The translations under genes and the position numbers were made by a program. The notes beneath the pieces are model-generated. The model made no database searches, had not been told where the DNA came from, and was given only the letters and a program-made list of their open reading frames with translations. A stretch of DNA of 43,284 nucleotides. Origin: Candidatus Enterococcus stercoripullorum (GTDB lineage: Bacteria; Bacillota; Bacilli; Lactobacillales; Enterococcaceae). Location of the stretch: NCBI GenBank assembly GCA_019120335.1, contig DWVH01000026.1, positions 1 to 43,284 of the forward strand. The letters run 5' to 3'. Below are positions 1 to 9,177 of the stretch, piece after piece. How positions within the stretch are numbered: the stretch's first letter is position 1; each line of letters begins with the position of its first letter.

Positions 1-1685
1 CTTCCTGGTGCTAAGCTGATTTGATGCGATTGTCCTGCTGCTGAAGTCCATTTTTCTACAACTTCTTCACCTTGTTTGATTTGAATTTGCGCACCTGCAA
101 TTTCATTGCCTGCGATATCTTGTTTGCTAAAGACAACTTCTTTTTTCTCTTCGACCTCGGGCTGTTCTGGCATATGAGGTAAAATGAAGCTAGCACTTAG
201 AAGGTTTTGGTATGGAACTTCTTTTCCTAACATATCATCATAGGTAGTACCATTAGCATCATCAGATAAATATAAATTCAACACTCTATCCTTTGGTACA
301 GCACCTAAATCTACTTTATTATTTTCATTCACGCCTGCAACTTGAGCATTGCCGATTAAGAAATGATATAATTCGACTTCTTTAACACCCGAAATATCCA
401 TCCCTGTTTGTGTTGAAATTTTCTTATACAGTTCTTCTTGCAGTTTGTCCTTAGCACCATCGACAATACCACCAATGATATTACCACCTAATCCTCCGCC
501 AAAAATACCGCCTGTTAAACCACCGAAAATGCCACCACTGCTCTCTTCTTCATCTGAATTATCTTCCATCGGTATTCCAGCTTTTTGCGCTATGGAGCGA
601 GCAATTACATCATCAAAAGCGTGACTCTTCAAAAACTGTTTATTTGGATTTCCTTCATCATAGCCTTGCAGGTGTTTAACCGCTTCATTATTTCTAAAGG
701 ATTCGCTAACATAACCATTTTTATCAAAATCCAATCCATCTGTCACATGCCAAATTGCATATTGCGCTATTCTATATAGTCGCGCATTTGTTTTTAAGTC
801 AACTAATTTCTCATTTTCTTCACCATTTGGCTTAACCCACTTATTTTGTAAATCAACCGTATAATCAATATCTGCATCAATATTTTCTTCTGCATCTTTA
901 TCTTTGACATTACGATCTAAATAATACGTCTGCACCAATTCCTTCTTCTTAGCCGTAGTGTAGTAAATAATGCGCATAATTTTATCAATATCTTCTTGAC
1001 TCAACGGCTTAGTTGCCCAATACTTTAAATTCTGCGCTCGTACTTCTTCTAAGGTATAGCGCTCATACTTCACTTTCTTTTCTGTTTGAATGGTTTCAGG
1101 ATAACTATATGGCATATTAAAGCAATACACAACTTCTGCAAATTCTTGCTTTTCACCATTTAAGTCATAACTGTGCATTAGAGCCAACGCTGGATAAGTT
1201 ACGCCAAATGTCTGCCAGTTTTGTTGATCATAATCTCTCTTAACATCATACCCAAAATAATCATTCACCTTTAATGGGGTCCCTTTTGCAGACATATTGA
1301 CCGCACCATCAGTAGAACGAATCTGAAATTCTACATCATAGGTTTGGCCACCCTTTACTTTACGTCCTAAATTTAATTCTATTTCCCACGAACCATTCCC
1401 TGTACTATCGGCTTGCAAATTCGTTCTTTTATCTGTTACTACTACTTTTTTCGTAGCAACATCAATTAGTTTACTAGTTAGAATATAAGTCTTGCTTGCA
1501 TCCAACTTTTGATAATTTACCGTCTCATTTAAAACAAAACCGTTGTTGGTTAATTTGCTAGAAATAGTTAGTGGTGGCGCTTCCTCTTGTGCATGCACTA
1601 CACATATTCCTGAAGCAAAGTAGCTAACCATCGAAAGCATTAACCATAAACAAGTCATCCACTTTGTCCATTTTTTGTAATTCAT
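1..1685 (-). CDS. Thioester-domain (TQxA) cell-wall adhesin, N-terminal part
   Basis: The gene starts at ATG 1685 after an AAGGGGG ribosome site and stays open to the window edge, so only 561 codons are seen and the C-terminus (expected LPxTG anchor) is missing. Residues 1-32 form a signal peptide: Lys-rich start, hydrophobic core, likely cleavage after VHA. A thioester-type domain follows. Cys188 lies in VVYCFN and Gln308 in IAQYAIW, the usual Cys and [TSA]-Q-x-A-[IV]-W positions that form an internal thioester. Around residues 385-405 there is an acidic stretch and then a Gly-rich run (GGIFGGLTGGIFGGG). From about residue 505 a prealbumin-like stalk repeat begins (FSKQDIAGNEIAGA). Family knowledge: such proteins bind host surface targets covalently. 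The ligand cannot be told from sequence. Confidence 0.85.
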   Translation of the reverse strand, partial: MNYKKWTKWMTCLWLMLSMVSYFASGICVVHAQEEAPPLTISSKLTNNGFVLNETVNYQKLDASKTYILTSKLIDVATKKVVVTDKRTNLQADSTGNGSWEIELNLGRKVKGGQTYDVEFQIRSTDGAVNMSAKGTPLKVNDYFGYDVKRDYDQQNWQTFGVTYPALALMHSYDLNGEKQEFAEVVYCFNMPYSYPETIQTEKKVKYERYTLEEVRAQNLKYWATKPLSQEDIDKIMRIIYYTTAKKKELVQTYYLDRNVKDKDAEENIDADIDYTVDLQNKWVKPNGEENEKLVDLKTNARLYRIAQYAIWHVTDGLDFDKNGYVSESFRNNEAVKHLQGYDEGNPNKQFLKSHAFDDVIARSIAQKAGIPMEDNSDEEESSGGIFGGLTGGIFGGGLGGNIIGGIVDGAKDKLQEELYKKISTQTGMDISGVKEVELYHFLIGNAQVAGVNENNKVDLGAVPKDRVLNLYLSDDANGTTYDDMLGKEVPYQNLLSASFILPHMPEQPEVEEKKEVVFSKQDIAGNEIAGAQIQIKQGEEVVEKWTSAAGQSHQISLAPG

Positions 1686-2512
1686 GTTCTTCCCCCTTAC
1701 TAATATTTATCCATACGCAACGCAAAGCCCATTTTGTGCTTCGTTTATATACGTCAATGTGCCAGATTCCTTCCTAAACAAAAGCTCGCAGGCATCGCTC
1801 CGTATAGTTAAATAACGAATAAATTTAAATCGACCGCAAAAATAGCCAACTCGTAAATTCATCCAATAAAGGATTATAAAATAAAAACAAATGTATTTCA
1901 ATATTTAAAGGAAGATTAAAATTTAAATAAACACAATTCACTTTTAAATCACAACCGAAGGAATCGGAATAACAAACAACCGAATCATCAACCCACTTCA
2001 TCAACAATACAAACTTGTTAATGAAGCGTTCGCCATCGATGCATCGAACCTATAATAACAAAAACCAAAGACGATGATAAATATATACAAAGTCAAAAAA
2101 AACAAGTTGTTATTATGTTCGGCGATTTCCTTTTTAAATAATACGAAAATACAATTTCACCCTTCACTTCAAGCATTTTATATTTTATTTTATAATACAC
2201 AATAATAAAACACTAAAGCTCATTCTTTTCAGCATTTCCTTATACAAGCGTTTAGGATGATTCAGTTAGCTCTCTTCGCTATCAAGTCTAATAATCTTCT
2301 CGCGCTACAACGAAGTTATCCTTCCTATTTCTAACAATTATTTAATGCATTTGATCCATTCAGGTATATTTATCATAAGTTTTTAGCGCTAAATTTTAGA
2401 AAGTTATTTGAAAGCAATTCCAAAATAATCAGAAATATTGTAAACATTTTTATATCAATGTTTATTACTAGCTCAAATTTCATTTAAATAACCACTTTAT
2501 TTATGTTTCCCC
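1686..2512. other. AT-rich intergenic spacer, no gene seen
   Basis: About 830 bp between the divergent adhesin and TetR genes. Short open frames here have no convincing ribosome site and no recognisable protein pattern. The only structure noted is a 12-bp palindrome, TCGATGCATCGA, at 2036-2047 of unknown meaning. The adhesin promoter should lie near 1700-1760, but I could not fix a clear -35/-10 pair. Confidence 0.5.
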
Positions 2513-2542
2513 TTTACAAATTATTATGTTTTGAGTTAAAAT
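2513..2542 (+). promoter_or_regulatory. Promoter of the TetR-family gene
   Basis: TTTACA (2513-2518), 18-bp spacer, TAAAAT (2537-2542), placed 28 bp before the likely start codon. Inferred by match to the vegetative sigma consensus. Confidence 0.55.
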
Positions 2543-2570
2543 ATAGAAAAGGACATGAGAGGTGAATGTT

Positions 2571-3158
2571 ATGCGTCGTAAAGTTTATACAAAAGATCAG
2601 ATATTGAAAGCGGCACATGAAGTTGTTTTAGAGAGTGGTTTTGAAAAATTTACCGCCCGAAACGTAGCCAAGAAGATGGGAATTTCTACACAGCCAATCT
2701 ACCTTGAGTTTAAGAACATGGAAGACTTAAAACGAACACTATTACAAAAAATCGAAACAGATTTAACACGTAAATTTATGAGTCAACCAATCACGGGTGA
2801 TTTGATTGTAGATGCTCCTGTTCACTATGTTGAGTTCGCCTTGAAAAAACCTAAATTATTCAAAGCCTTATTTGTTGATCCAAAAGGCGGCGGACCTATC
2901 ATGTATGAATATTCCGTAGAGTTCTATAAGGAATTATCTAAGCAAAGTCGTCGTTTCGGCAAATTACCTAAAGAAGACTTCGAATTATTACATTTAGAAG
3001 CGTGGATTGTGGTTAACGGCTTAATCACCATGTTATTAGCTGGTATCATCACATTAACTCGCGAAGAATTAGTCGAATTAGTTCAGCAGTTATTCGATGA
3101 TATTTCTGAAGGTAAGAAATTCAAATTTGATGTTACTGAACACATCAACAAAGCATAA
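2571..3158 (+). CDS. TetR/AcrR-family transcriptional regulator
   Basis: A 195-residue protein. Residues 5-50 form the TetR helix-turn-helix (YTKDQILKAA, then FTARNVAKKMGIS and QPIYLEFKN). The remainder is the variable helical ligand and dimer domain. I chose ATG 2571 rather than the in-frame GTG at 2562, because the GTG lies inside the GAGAGGTG ribosome site, which is well spaced for 2571. The gene stands alone, transcribed away from the adhesin and towards the YczE-like gene, and ends at its own terminator. Ligand and targets are unknown; TetR proteins usually repress neighbouring genes. Confidence 0.85.
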   Translation: MRRKVYTKDQILKAAHEVVLESGFEKFTARNVAKKMGISTQPIYLEFKNMEDLKRTLLQKIETDLTRKFMSQPITGDLIVDAPVHYVEFALKKPKLFKALFVDPKGGGPIMYEYSVEFYKELSKQSRRFGKLPKEDFELLHLEAWIVVNGLITMLLAGIITLTREELVELVQQLFDDISEGKKFKFDVTEHINKA

Positions 3159-3173
3159 TATTTATTGGTACAT

Positions 3174-3207
3174 AAATCTAGTTCACGATGTTGGGCTAGA
3201 TTTTTTT
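3174..3207 (+). terminator. Rho-independent terminator of the TetR gene
   Basis: Stem AAATCTAG (3174-3181) with CTAGATTT (3196-3203), running into seven T. Confidence 0.8.
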
Positions 3208-3221
3208 ATCTATAAAGGCAC

Positions 3222-3262
3222 AAAAAGTCTTGATAGCTATCAATGCATAACCATCAAGACTT
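3222..3262 (-). terminator. Terminator of the YczE-like gene
   Basis: Stem AAGTCTTGAT (3225-3234) with ATCAAGACTT (3253-3262). On the minus strand it ends in a T run (complement of 3222-3226), 16 bp past the stop codon. Confidence 0.75.
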
Positions 3263-3277
3263 CTTTTGACTTATCTA

Positions 3278-3913
3278 TTATTTTACTTGAGAAATCAGCT
3301 TTTCTTGGGCTTTGTGCTCTAATCTTTCAAAAAATATTAACACACGCTCCATAATAAAACCAGTAGTGATGACACAAATAATCGTGCCAATCCCAAAACT
3401 TTGGCTGCCTAATAATAAACCAATAACAACCATTAAAGCATCTATACTAATCCGAACATAGCGTAATGGAAATTGTGTAACCTTCACAATCATCATGGTT
3501 AAACACTCTATTGCAGCTGAACCTAGATTACCTGAAACATAAACACCCACACCCAAACCATAAACCACAATTCCTAAAGCCATGGTCAAATATGTATGAC
3601 TAGTTAAAAACTCGTTTGAAGTTAAAATAGGTGTCAAAGCATTAACCGTTAGTCCGACACCAAAAGCATTCGCAAAACTACCAAGTCCAACTTGTTGACG
3701 ATCAAAAAATACGGCAAAAGCTAAAATAATTAAATTAAAAGTTAACGTTAAATAACCAAACTTCCACGGAATAAAATTCATTACACCAAATAGAGCAACA
3801 CTTAAGGTATCCACCCCTAGTTGGCTCGTAATCATTAACGTAATTCCTAAAGCAACAAGTAACGTCCCCACAATAATCTTTACTAACTGAGAAACTTGAA
3901 TATTTTTCAACAT
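3278..3913 (-). CDS. YczE/YyaS/YitT-like integral membrane protein
   Basis: A 211-residue hydrophobic protein with five to six predicted membrane segments and a Gly-rich pattern (GTLLVALGITLMITSQLGVD near the N-terminus), as in the YczE/YyaS family of unknown function. Start chosen at ATG 3913 because AAAGGAGC precedes it by 7 bases; the longer frame from 3943 has no ribosome site. A TATAAT-like -10 lies just upstream, near 3945-3955. It converges on the TetR gene. Family members have been linked to export or secretion of small products in some species, but nothing here identifies a substrate. Confidence 0.7.
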   Translation of the reverse strand: MLKNIQVSQLVKIIVGTLLVALGITLMITSQLGVDTLSVALFGVMNFIPWKFGYLTLTFNLIILAFAVFFDRQQVGLGSFANAFGVGLTVNALTPILTSNEFLTSHTYLTMALGIVVYGLGVGVYVSGNLGSAAIECLTMMIVKVTQFPLRYVRISIDALMVVIGLLLGSQSFGIGTIICVITTGFIMERVLIFFERLEHKAQEKLISQVK

Positions 3914-4014
3914 CAGGTCTTGCTCCTTTCCAACATCTTTCAATTATAGTATATTCAACTTTAATTTGTTAGAAAAGGTCAATTGTCCTGATTGAAAAGG
4001 ATTACATTCGCTAT

Positions 4015-5028
4015 TTAATTATTTTTTTGCATCAATTCCTGATATTTTTTCTCTAATTCACAACGAATTCGTTCTTTTGTCGTTGGATGAGCGAAACTCG
4101 CCTGAATCGCATCAACATTCGTTTTTTGCATCATAGACAAATCAAAACCAAAATATTCCTGCAACAAAGCATATTCATTCGTTAAGCTTGTATTTGAAAC
4201 GGTGCGATTATCGGTATTGACGCAAAATTTCACTTTTTTCTCCACAAATAGCGGATAAGGATAATTTTCTATTGTATCCACCGCATTAGTTTGCAGATTA
4301 CTCGTCGGACAAATTTCTAATAATGTGCCTTTTTGGACACACAAATATAAAGCTTTTAAGTCATCTTTAATCGCTACACCATGGCCAATTCGAGTCGCTC
4401 CAAGATGAATCGCTTCAACCACGTGATGGGCACACCCACATTCACCAGCATGTAAGGTAATTTGCATTTGCTTATTCTTAGCCAAAGCAACAACTTCCCC
4501 ACGCTCACCTAAATCATCTCGCTCATCACCTGCATAATCAAAGCCAACCACACGCGCTTGTTGCATCGAACAGACCTTTTCTACAAGATCAAGATTGCGT
4601 TCATTGCTATGATGACGCATGGCTGAAATAATCAAATTCACTTCCACCTCATAATCTTGCATGCCTTGCTCAATCCCCAGACATACAGCATCGAGAATTT
4701 GAGACACACTTAAGCCTTGATGGGTATGTAAAAGTGGTGCAAAACGTATTTCTAGATAACGAACATTCTCTCTACTCACTTGCTCAACTAAATCGTAGGC
4801 GGCCATTGTTAAGTTTTCTTCGCTTTGTAGTAATGGCAATACAGCATCAAAACTATCTAAATATGCCTGTAAGTTTTGACATTTTTTAGGCGCATGAACC
4901 TTAGCTAAATTTTCCAGAGGATAGCCATCTTTTTTCGCCATTTTCTCTAAACAAGCCATCGAAATCGAACCATCTAAATGACAATGTAACTCTACTTTTG
5001 GAACACGTTGTAATAATGCTTTTTCCAT
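4015..5028 (-). CDS. add: Adenosine deaminase
   Basis: A 337-residue metal-dependent hydrolase that deaminates adenosine to inosine in purine salvage. Visible motifs in family order: VELHCHLDGS with the two zinc-binding His near residue 18, LHAGECG (zinc His and catalytic Glu) in the middle, GHGVAI, and NTDNRTVSN near residue 285, holding the Asp that completes the metal site. Length fits bacterial Add (about 330-345). Start set at ATG 5028, spaced 8 bases from GAAAGGG; an upstream in-frame GTG overlaps that site. Appears to be a single-gene unit. Confidence 0.93.
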   Translation of the reverse strand: MEKALLQRVPKVELHCHLDGSISMACLEKMAKKDGYPLENLAKVHAPKKCQNLQAYLDSFDAVLPLLQSEENLTMAAYDLVEQVSRENVRYLEIRFAPLLHTHQGLSVSQILDAVCLGIEQGMQDYEVEVNLIISAMRHHSNERNLDLVEKVCSMQQARVVGFDYAGDERDDLGERGEVVALAKNKQMQITLHAGECGCAHHVVEAIHLGATRIGHGVAIKDDLKALYLCVQKGTLLEICPTSNLQTNAVDTIENYPYPLFVEKKVKFCVNTDNRTVSNTSLTNEYALLQEYFGFDLSMMQKTNVDAIQASFAHPTTKERIRCELEKKYQELMQKNN

Positions 5029-5114
5029 CAAAATCACCCTTTCTAAAAATGTATATTGTTAGAGATTATAGCAAAAATATTCGGTTTTAAAAGTTAGATT
5101 AGTAAATTCTAATC

Positions 5115-5144
5115 AAAAAAGATGAGCCCGAAAACTCATCTTTT
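5115..5144 (-). terminator. Terminator of the ydbS-ydbT-crp operon
   Basis: Stem AAAAGATGAG (5117-5126) with CTCATCTTTT (5135-5144), followed on the minus strand by T residues. Confidence 0.8.
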
Positions 5145-5145
5145 C

Positions 5146-5841
5146 TCAATCAATTTCAATTTTAGTTAAGAGCTGCATATATTGCTGGTTGGACAAATAT
5201 ATTTTCTTCTTATCAACCGCGATTTCTGCACCTTGCTTTAAAGTTTGGATACTTCGACCGACTGTACGCTCACTCAAACCTAACTGCTTCGCGATTTCCT
5301 GATAAGATACCGGAATCAATAGCCGCTCTTTGCTACGGTGATGCTTTTCATAAAAGCTAGCCAAAAAGAAGCGCACCCGATCAATCGCTTTGGAATAATA
5401 AAAAAGTCCATCATTGCCAGAACGAGCGTAAAAATCTTGAGCCAACCACGCCAAACATTTACGTAAAAGGGGTAAATCATTTTGTAAACTTCGGTACACT
5501 GTACTAGATGGCAAACGTAATACTTGCAATTCTGTTTTTGCCACCACTGTCGCAATATGATGCTTTTTATGGGCCAGTACTTCCAATAACCCCACGACAC
5601 CATTTTCAGCATTTAACTGGAAATAACTGTATTCTTGCCCATTGACATACTCTCTAAGTCCTACTGCTTCTCCTGATAATACAAAGTAAATATATTTAGG
5701 GAAACTTCCGCGCAAGCACACCGTTGATTTAGGTCCAAAAGTCAAAACGGTCCCCTGTTGCTTTAAGCTTTCCGGTAGCACACCCACATTAAACGTCATT
5801 TCCGCGCTATACTGTTGCCACAATTTTTCTAATTCATCCAT
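5146..5841 (-). CDS. Crp/Fnr-family transcriptional regulator
   Basis: A 231-residue cytosolic regulator. Residues about 30-125 form a cyclic-nucleotide-binding-type beta barrel (YIYFVLSGEAVGLREY, then GVVGLLEVL). Residues 175-215 form the winged helix-turn-helix (VSYQEIAKQLGLSERTVGRS). No N-terminal cysteine cluster for an Fe-S centre is seen, so it is not a classical Fnr. The usual cAMP-contact Arg-Ser pair is not evident either, so the effector is unknown. It starts 13 bp after ydbT and is likely cotranscribed with it. Confidence 0.82.
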   Translation of the reverse strand: MDELEKLWQQYSAEMTFNVGVLPESLKQQGTVLTFGPKSTVCLRGSFPKYIYFVLSGEAVGLREYVNGQEYSYFQLNAENGVVGLLEVLAHKKHHIATVVAKTELQVLRLPSSTVYRSLQNDLPLLRKCLAWLAQDFYARSGNDGLFYYSKAIDRVRFFLASFYEKHHRSKERLLIPVSYQEIAKQLGLSERTVGRSIQTLKQGAEIAVDKKKIYLSNQQYMQLLTKIEID

Positions 5842-5854
5842 TTGATCACCTAAG

Positions 5855-7312
5855 CTAAGCGTTTTTTCGATAAAAATGTATCATCTGTTCAATATCGGCA
5901 AGCGGTAAATAATTCAATTCTGTATGAAATTCATCATCGCCTGCTTTCACATTCAACTTACAATGTCCTAATTGTTTAGGATAAAGCCAACGAGAAGTCC
6001 GCATTTCTAAACTTTGAATATTTTTTCGTGGCAAAATCGTTTGGACACGCTCCAACAAACGAACATCGCGAAAAACAATAAAGCGCTCATTCATCCCATA
6101 AGCTTGGGATTTACTTTGGTAATAGGCATACCCTAATGAAAGTGCTGCTAACAAGACAATCGCTAAAACTAACTGCCAAATCGCAAAATGGAAGAAGAAA
6201 TACGCCCCAATCGGAATTGCGATGACAAAAAATTTAAAACGACTAAAATACCATAACCGCAATTGCTGCATTTCTTTTAAGGCCACCTGAAAATCAAAAT
6301 CGGGTAAAAAATGTGTCAAATAATTCTCCACTTCACTCGCCTTTGTTACGGGAATTAGTATCGGATGGGTAGTTAGGGATTCTTTTTCACCTTCTTGTTT
6401 TTCTTGACCACCTGCAATCAGTAAGTCCACACTGACCAACCCTAAAAATAGGCGAAAAATATTTTGCTTGATACGCACACCTTGAATTTTGCTCATTGGA
6501 ATCACTTGCGACTTTTGTTCAATCAATCCATATTCAATTCGCAAAGCCCCAGTACTTTCCTGAAAAATTTGGAAATCGGCATATTTAAGCACCGTTTTTA
6601 AAATCATATAGATGGCACAAAGCAGATAAGCGATGCAAAAGAAGCCCACCGCCGCAAGAATAATCATATGGCTAAAATTACCTAATAAGCGATCTTGCAA
6701 ACTATCTGGGATAAATTCCAAAGCACCCAACATCAAGAAAACTGGCGCTAACAAGGTCAATTCGGTTAAAGCAAATATCAGTAAATCCTTAGAAGATAGT
6801 GCAAAGTCTGCTTGTTGCACTTTTTCTTTAGGTTTCATCAGCGTTTCATCACGACGTCTTGCTTGCAATTCATCATACAAAGCATACGGAACTAACGGCA
6901 AATCAACCTCCGCTTCTTTTCCAGAGTGTGCAGCTGTTTCGACCATCAAACGAACCAATCCAAACGGCACCATATAAAACCATTGATTTTTCTTGATTGT
7001 TTGCATTCGTTCATAAGGGACAATGATTTCTTGCTTGACAAAAATACCTTTGCGAAAAATCAAGGCATCCGCTGTCAGTTCATATGTTTGCGTTAAGTAA
7101 CAAGCTATATGATAAACTACAGCTAAAGCAAAAATCCCTAAAGAAGCTAATGAGACATATAGCCAAAAATGAGGGTTAGATAAGTAATCACGATCCTTAC
7201 CAAAAAAACTACTTAATACAAACAGGAGAACAATTTGCCAAATCAATTTGACTAAAGAACGAAGAGGCGCAAAAAGTAAATACAGTTTTGAATAATGATT
7301 TTTCTTAGACAT
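5855..7312 (-). CDS. ydbT: PH-domain membrane protein YdbT (DUF304)
   Basis: A 485-residue membrane protein with several hydrophobic hairpins, each followed by a bacterial PH (bPH2/DUF304) domain. The first reads LTADALIFRKGIFVKQEIIVPYERMQTI, split here as LTADALIFRKGIFVK and PYERMQTI near residue 80. A second lies near residue 255 (LRIEYGLIEQKSQVIPMSKI) and a third near 405 (FIVFRDVRLLERVQTILPRK). It overlaps the end of ydbS by 8 bp, so the two are translationally coupled, as in Bacillus. B. subtilis YdbST has been tied to resistance against some antimicrobial peptides; that role is inferred here, not shown. Confidence 0.82.
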   Translation of the reverse strand: MSKKNHYSKLYLLFAPLRSLVKLIWQIVLLFVLSSFFGKDRDYLSNPHFWLYVSLASLGIFALAVVYHIACYLTQTYELTADALIFRKGIFVKQEIIVPYERMQTIKKNQWFYMVPFGLVRLMVETAAHSGKEAEVDLPLVPYALYDELQARRRDETLMKPKEKVQQADFALSSKDLLIFALTELTLLAPVFLMLGALEFIPDSLQDRLLGNFSHMIILAAVGFFCIAYLLCAIYMILKTVLKYADFQIFQESTGALRIEYGLIEQKSQVIPMSKIQGVRIKQNIFRLFLGLVSVDLLIAGGQEKQEGEKESLTTHPILIPVTKASEVENYLTHFLPDFDFQVALKEMQQLRLWYFSRFKFFVIAIPIGAYFFFHFAIWQLVLAIVLLAALSLGYAYYQSKSQAYGMNERFIVFRDVRLLERVQTILPRKNIQSLEMRTSRWLYPKQLGHCKLNVKAGDDEFHTELNYLPLADIEQMIHFYRKNA

Positions 7313-7793
7313 CTTCTTTCGCCTGCCTTACCATCTCGATAATTTGCGCGCGAAGTTGTTGGGCTTCATCGACATCCAAACCTAAAATTTTATGCTTCGT
7401 CGCTGCAGTATGAATCACCAACTCCATCAAGTTTTCATGACGTAAGAAGGGACCTTGCTCCGTTTCAATATGTTGGATACGATTTAAAGGTACATAAGTC
7501 GTCGAACGGAAAATAAACCCTTCCTGAAAAGCTAAATCTTCACTCGCCAATTCATAACGATGAAAAGTATAACGATAAGGAATTAAGACCAAATCTACAA
7601 TTGATTTTACGATAACCACTGTCAAATACACCAACAAACCATAAAATAACCATTGATTATGCCAAATAAAATGATAGATTAAAAACGCGACACCACCAAG
7701 CAAAAGAGCGACGATTGTTTCTACTAACCAAGTCCACCACCAAACTTTTTTGATTCTTTCCGGCATTTTATGCGCCAATAACGGATAGTTCAT
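7305..7793 (-). CDS. ydbS: PH-domain membrane protein YdbS
   Basis: A 162-residue protein with two membrane segments (residues 20-70) and one bPH2 domain (ASEDLAFQEGFIFRSTTYVP, then LNRIQHIETEQGP). The final Gln-Gly-Pro and His residues match the DUF304 pattern. Start set at ATG 7793. The earlier ATG at 7802 abuts GGAG with no spacer, whereas 7793 has 9 bases. First gene of a probable ydbS-ydbT-crp operon. Confidence 0.8.
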   Translation of the reverse strand: MNYPLLAHKMPERIKKVWWWTWLVETIVALLLGGVAFLIYHFIWHNQWLFYGLLVYLTVVIVKSIVDLVLIPYRYTFHRYELASEDLAFQEGFIFRSTTYVPLNRIQHIETEQGPFLRHENLMELVIHTAATKHKILGLDVDEAQQLRAQIIEMVRQAKEDV

Positions 7794-8031
7794 CTTTTTC
7801 ATCTCCTTTTTTATAAATCGAAACCGTTTTATCTCATTTTAACATTTTCAATTATAAAAAAACAAGAGCAAGATAAGGTAAATCCGTAACTTCAATTAAA
7901 ACATTTTTCCGCAATCAATCATTAACTTCAATATATAGCTTCCGATAATGAAAACTGTCTCAACATTAGCGAATACCATGTATATCTTTGACAACCTTTT
8001 GTAAATCGCTATTACCATGCATTTAACTGTC

Positions 8032-8070
8032 AAAAAAGCCGAAAAACGGAAAGAAATCCACTTTTTCGGC
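8032..8070 (-). terminator. Terminator of nagB
   Basis: GCCGAAAAA (from 8038) pairs with TTTTTCGGC (to 8070). The minus-strand transcript ends in six T. It lies 12 bp past the nagB stop. Confidence 0.88.
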
Positions 8071-8081
8071 TCGTGTCAATG

Positions 8082-8786
8082 TTAATTTAATTTACTTGCA
8101 GCTGCTTCGTCCACAATCACTGTTACATTTGGATGATTTTGTAAGACACTCGCTGGCACATCCGATGTTACTGGTCCTTCTACCATTTTTTGGATGGCAT
8201 CTGCTTTCTTCTCACCAAAGGCTAAAAGAACAATTTGCTTACTTTGCATAATGGATTTAATCCCCATAGATATCGCTTGAGTTGGTACTTCTTCGCGGCT
8301 TGCAAAATAGCGCTGGTTGGCTGAAATTGTTGATGGCGTTAAGTCTACCACATGAGTTGTCACATCAAAACTCGTGCCTGGTTCATTAAAGCCGATATGA
8401 CCATTTTCCCCAATTCCTAAAACTTGAAAATCGATTGGATGAGTCGCAATCACTTCATCATAGCGCGCACATTCAGCCACTAAATCTTCAGCCAATCCAT
8501 TTGGTACGAAGGTTTCTTTAAAAGGTTTGTGATTAAATAAGTGATCATTCATATAGTAACGATAACTTTGCTCATTTTCGCCACCTAAGCCCACATATTC
8601 ATCTAAATTGACTGAAACGCAATCAGAAAAGTCTAAATCACTTTTGACCATTTCTTGATACAGGGTTTCTGGTGTGCCCCCTGTTGCTAGACCAAAAGTT
8701 TTCTTTCCTTGTGCTAGACAATCTTTTAATAATTCAAAGGCTTGTTGGCCACCTTCATTTGCATTGGTTACTTTTACTACTTTCAT
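8082..8786 (-). CDS. nagB: Glucosamine-6-phosphate deaminase
   Basis: A 234-residue enzyme converting glucosamine-6-phosphate to fructose-6-phosphate and ammonia in amino-sugar catabolism. Seen: [11 protein letters not shown] (phosphate loop, residue ~35), [10 protein letters not shown] with the catalytic Asp, and [14 protein letters not shown] with the active-site His. It has the short form typical of Firmicutes (about 235 residues, no C-terminal allosteric extension). Start set at ATG 8786, giving the usual MKVV start; a GTG 9 bases earlier overlaps the ribosome site. Monocistronic, with operators in its promoter. Confidence 0.95.
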   Translation of the reverse strand: MKVVKVTNANEGGQQAFELLKDCLAQGKKTFGLATGGTPETLYQEMVKSDLDFSDCVSVNLDEYVGLGGENEQSYRYYMNDHLFNHKPFKETFVPNGLAEDLVAECARYDEVIATHPIDFQVLGIGENGHIGFNEPGTSFDVTTHVVDLTPSTISANQRYFASREEVPTQAISMGIKSIMQSKQIVLLAFGEKKADAIQKMVEGPVTSDVPASVLQNHPNVTVIVDEAAASKLN

Positions 8787-8809
8787 CTTTCTCACTCTTT
8801 CCTTTTATT

Positions 8810-8859
8810 ATTGGTACATACCAATTTTAGCATCAAACCTCGTATTTGTCTAGACCAAT
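8810..8859 (-). promoter_or_regulatory. nagB promoter with two NagR-type (GntR) operators
   Basis: Reading the minus strand: -35 TAGACA (8847-8852), 17-bp spacer, -10 TAAAAT (8824-8829). Palindrome ATTGGTACATACCAAT (8810-8825) overlaps the end of the -10 and the start site. A related one, ATTTGTCTAGACCAAT (8844-8859), covers the -35. Both resemble the TGGT-CTAGA-CCA operators of NagR/YvoA regulators, which release DNA when amino-sugar phosphates are present. No nagR gene is in the window. Confidence 0.75.
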
Positions 8860-8899
8860 TTAACAAAAAAATCTTTTTTTGTGTTTTACCACAACGTGT

Positions 8900-8916
8900 G
8901 TTAAATTCAATTTAAC
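8900..8916. promoter_or_regulatory. 17-bp perfect palindrome before mazE
   Basis: GTTAAATTCAATTTAAC lies 28 bp before the mazE start. MazE/AbrB proteins usually bind palindromes in their own promoter, so an autoregulatory operator is plausible. No clean -35/-10 pair was found with it. Confidence 0.45.
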
Positions 8917-8943
8917 ATTACGTTTGAAAGTTAGGTGTTTTAC

Positions 8944-9177
8944 ATGAAGATTACCACTAGAAAAATCGGAAATTCTGTAGGAACAATTTTTCCAAAAGAA
9001 ATCGCCCCTAAAGTCGGAGAAGAATACAGTGTTTACAAAGTTGAGGATACGTATATTTTAAAACCTAAGCAGGAAGATATTTTTGCAGATAAAGACCAAT
9101 GGACTGGTTTTAGCGCAGATTTATCTGATGAATCGCTTGAATGGGACACTATGAAACCTGAGGGGGATGAGTATTGA
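8944..9177 (+). CDS. mazE: MazE-type antitoxin (AbrB fold)
   Basis: A 77-residue protein. Residues 1-45 form a SpoVT/AbrB-type swapped-hairpin DNA-binding domain (MKITTRKIGNSVGTIFPKEI, the MazE signature of Arg-x-x-Gly-Asn-Ser). The acidic tail (residues 50-77) would wrap the toxin. ATG 8944 has AGGTG 6 bases upstream; the in-frame GTG at 8935 lies inside that site. Its TGA shares one base with the mazF ATG, the usual coupling for these pairs. Since mazF is frameshifted, the antitoxin may now be an orphan. Confidence 0.85.
   Translation: MKITTRKIGNSVGTIFPKEIAPKVGEEYSVYKVEDTYILKPKQEDIFADKDQWTGFSADLSDESLEWDTMKPEGDEY

Noticed and set aside
585-779. 64-codon plus-strand ORF inside the adhesin gene
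   Set aside because: Shadow frame of the long minus-strand reading frame that encodes the thioester domain.
2036-2047. Palindrome TCGATGCATCGA in the first spacer
   Set aside because: One isolated 12-bp palindrome in about 850 bp with no second copy or link to a promoter.
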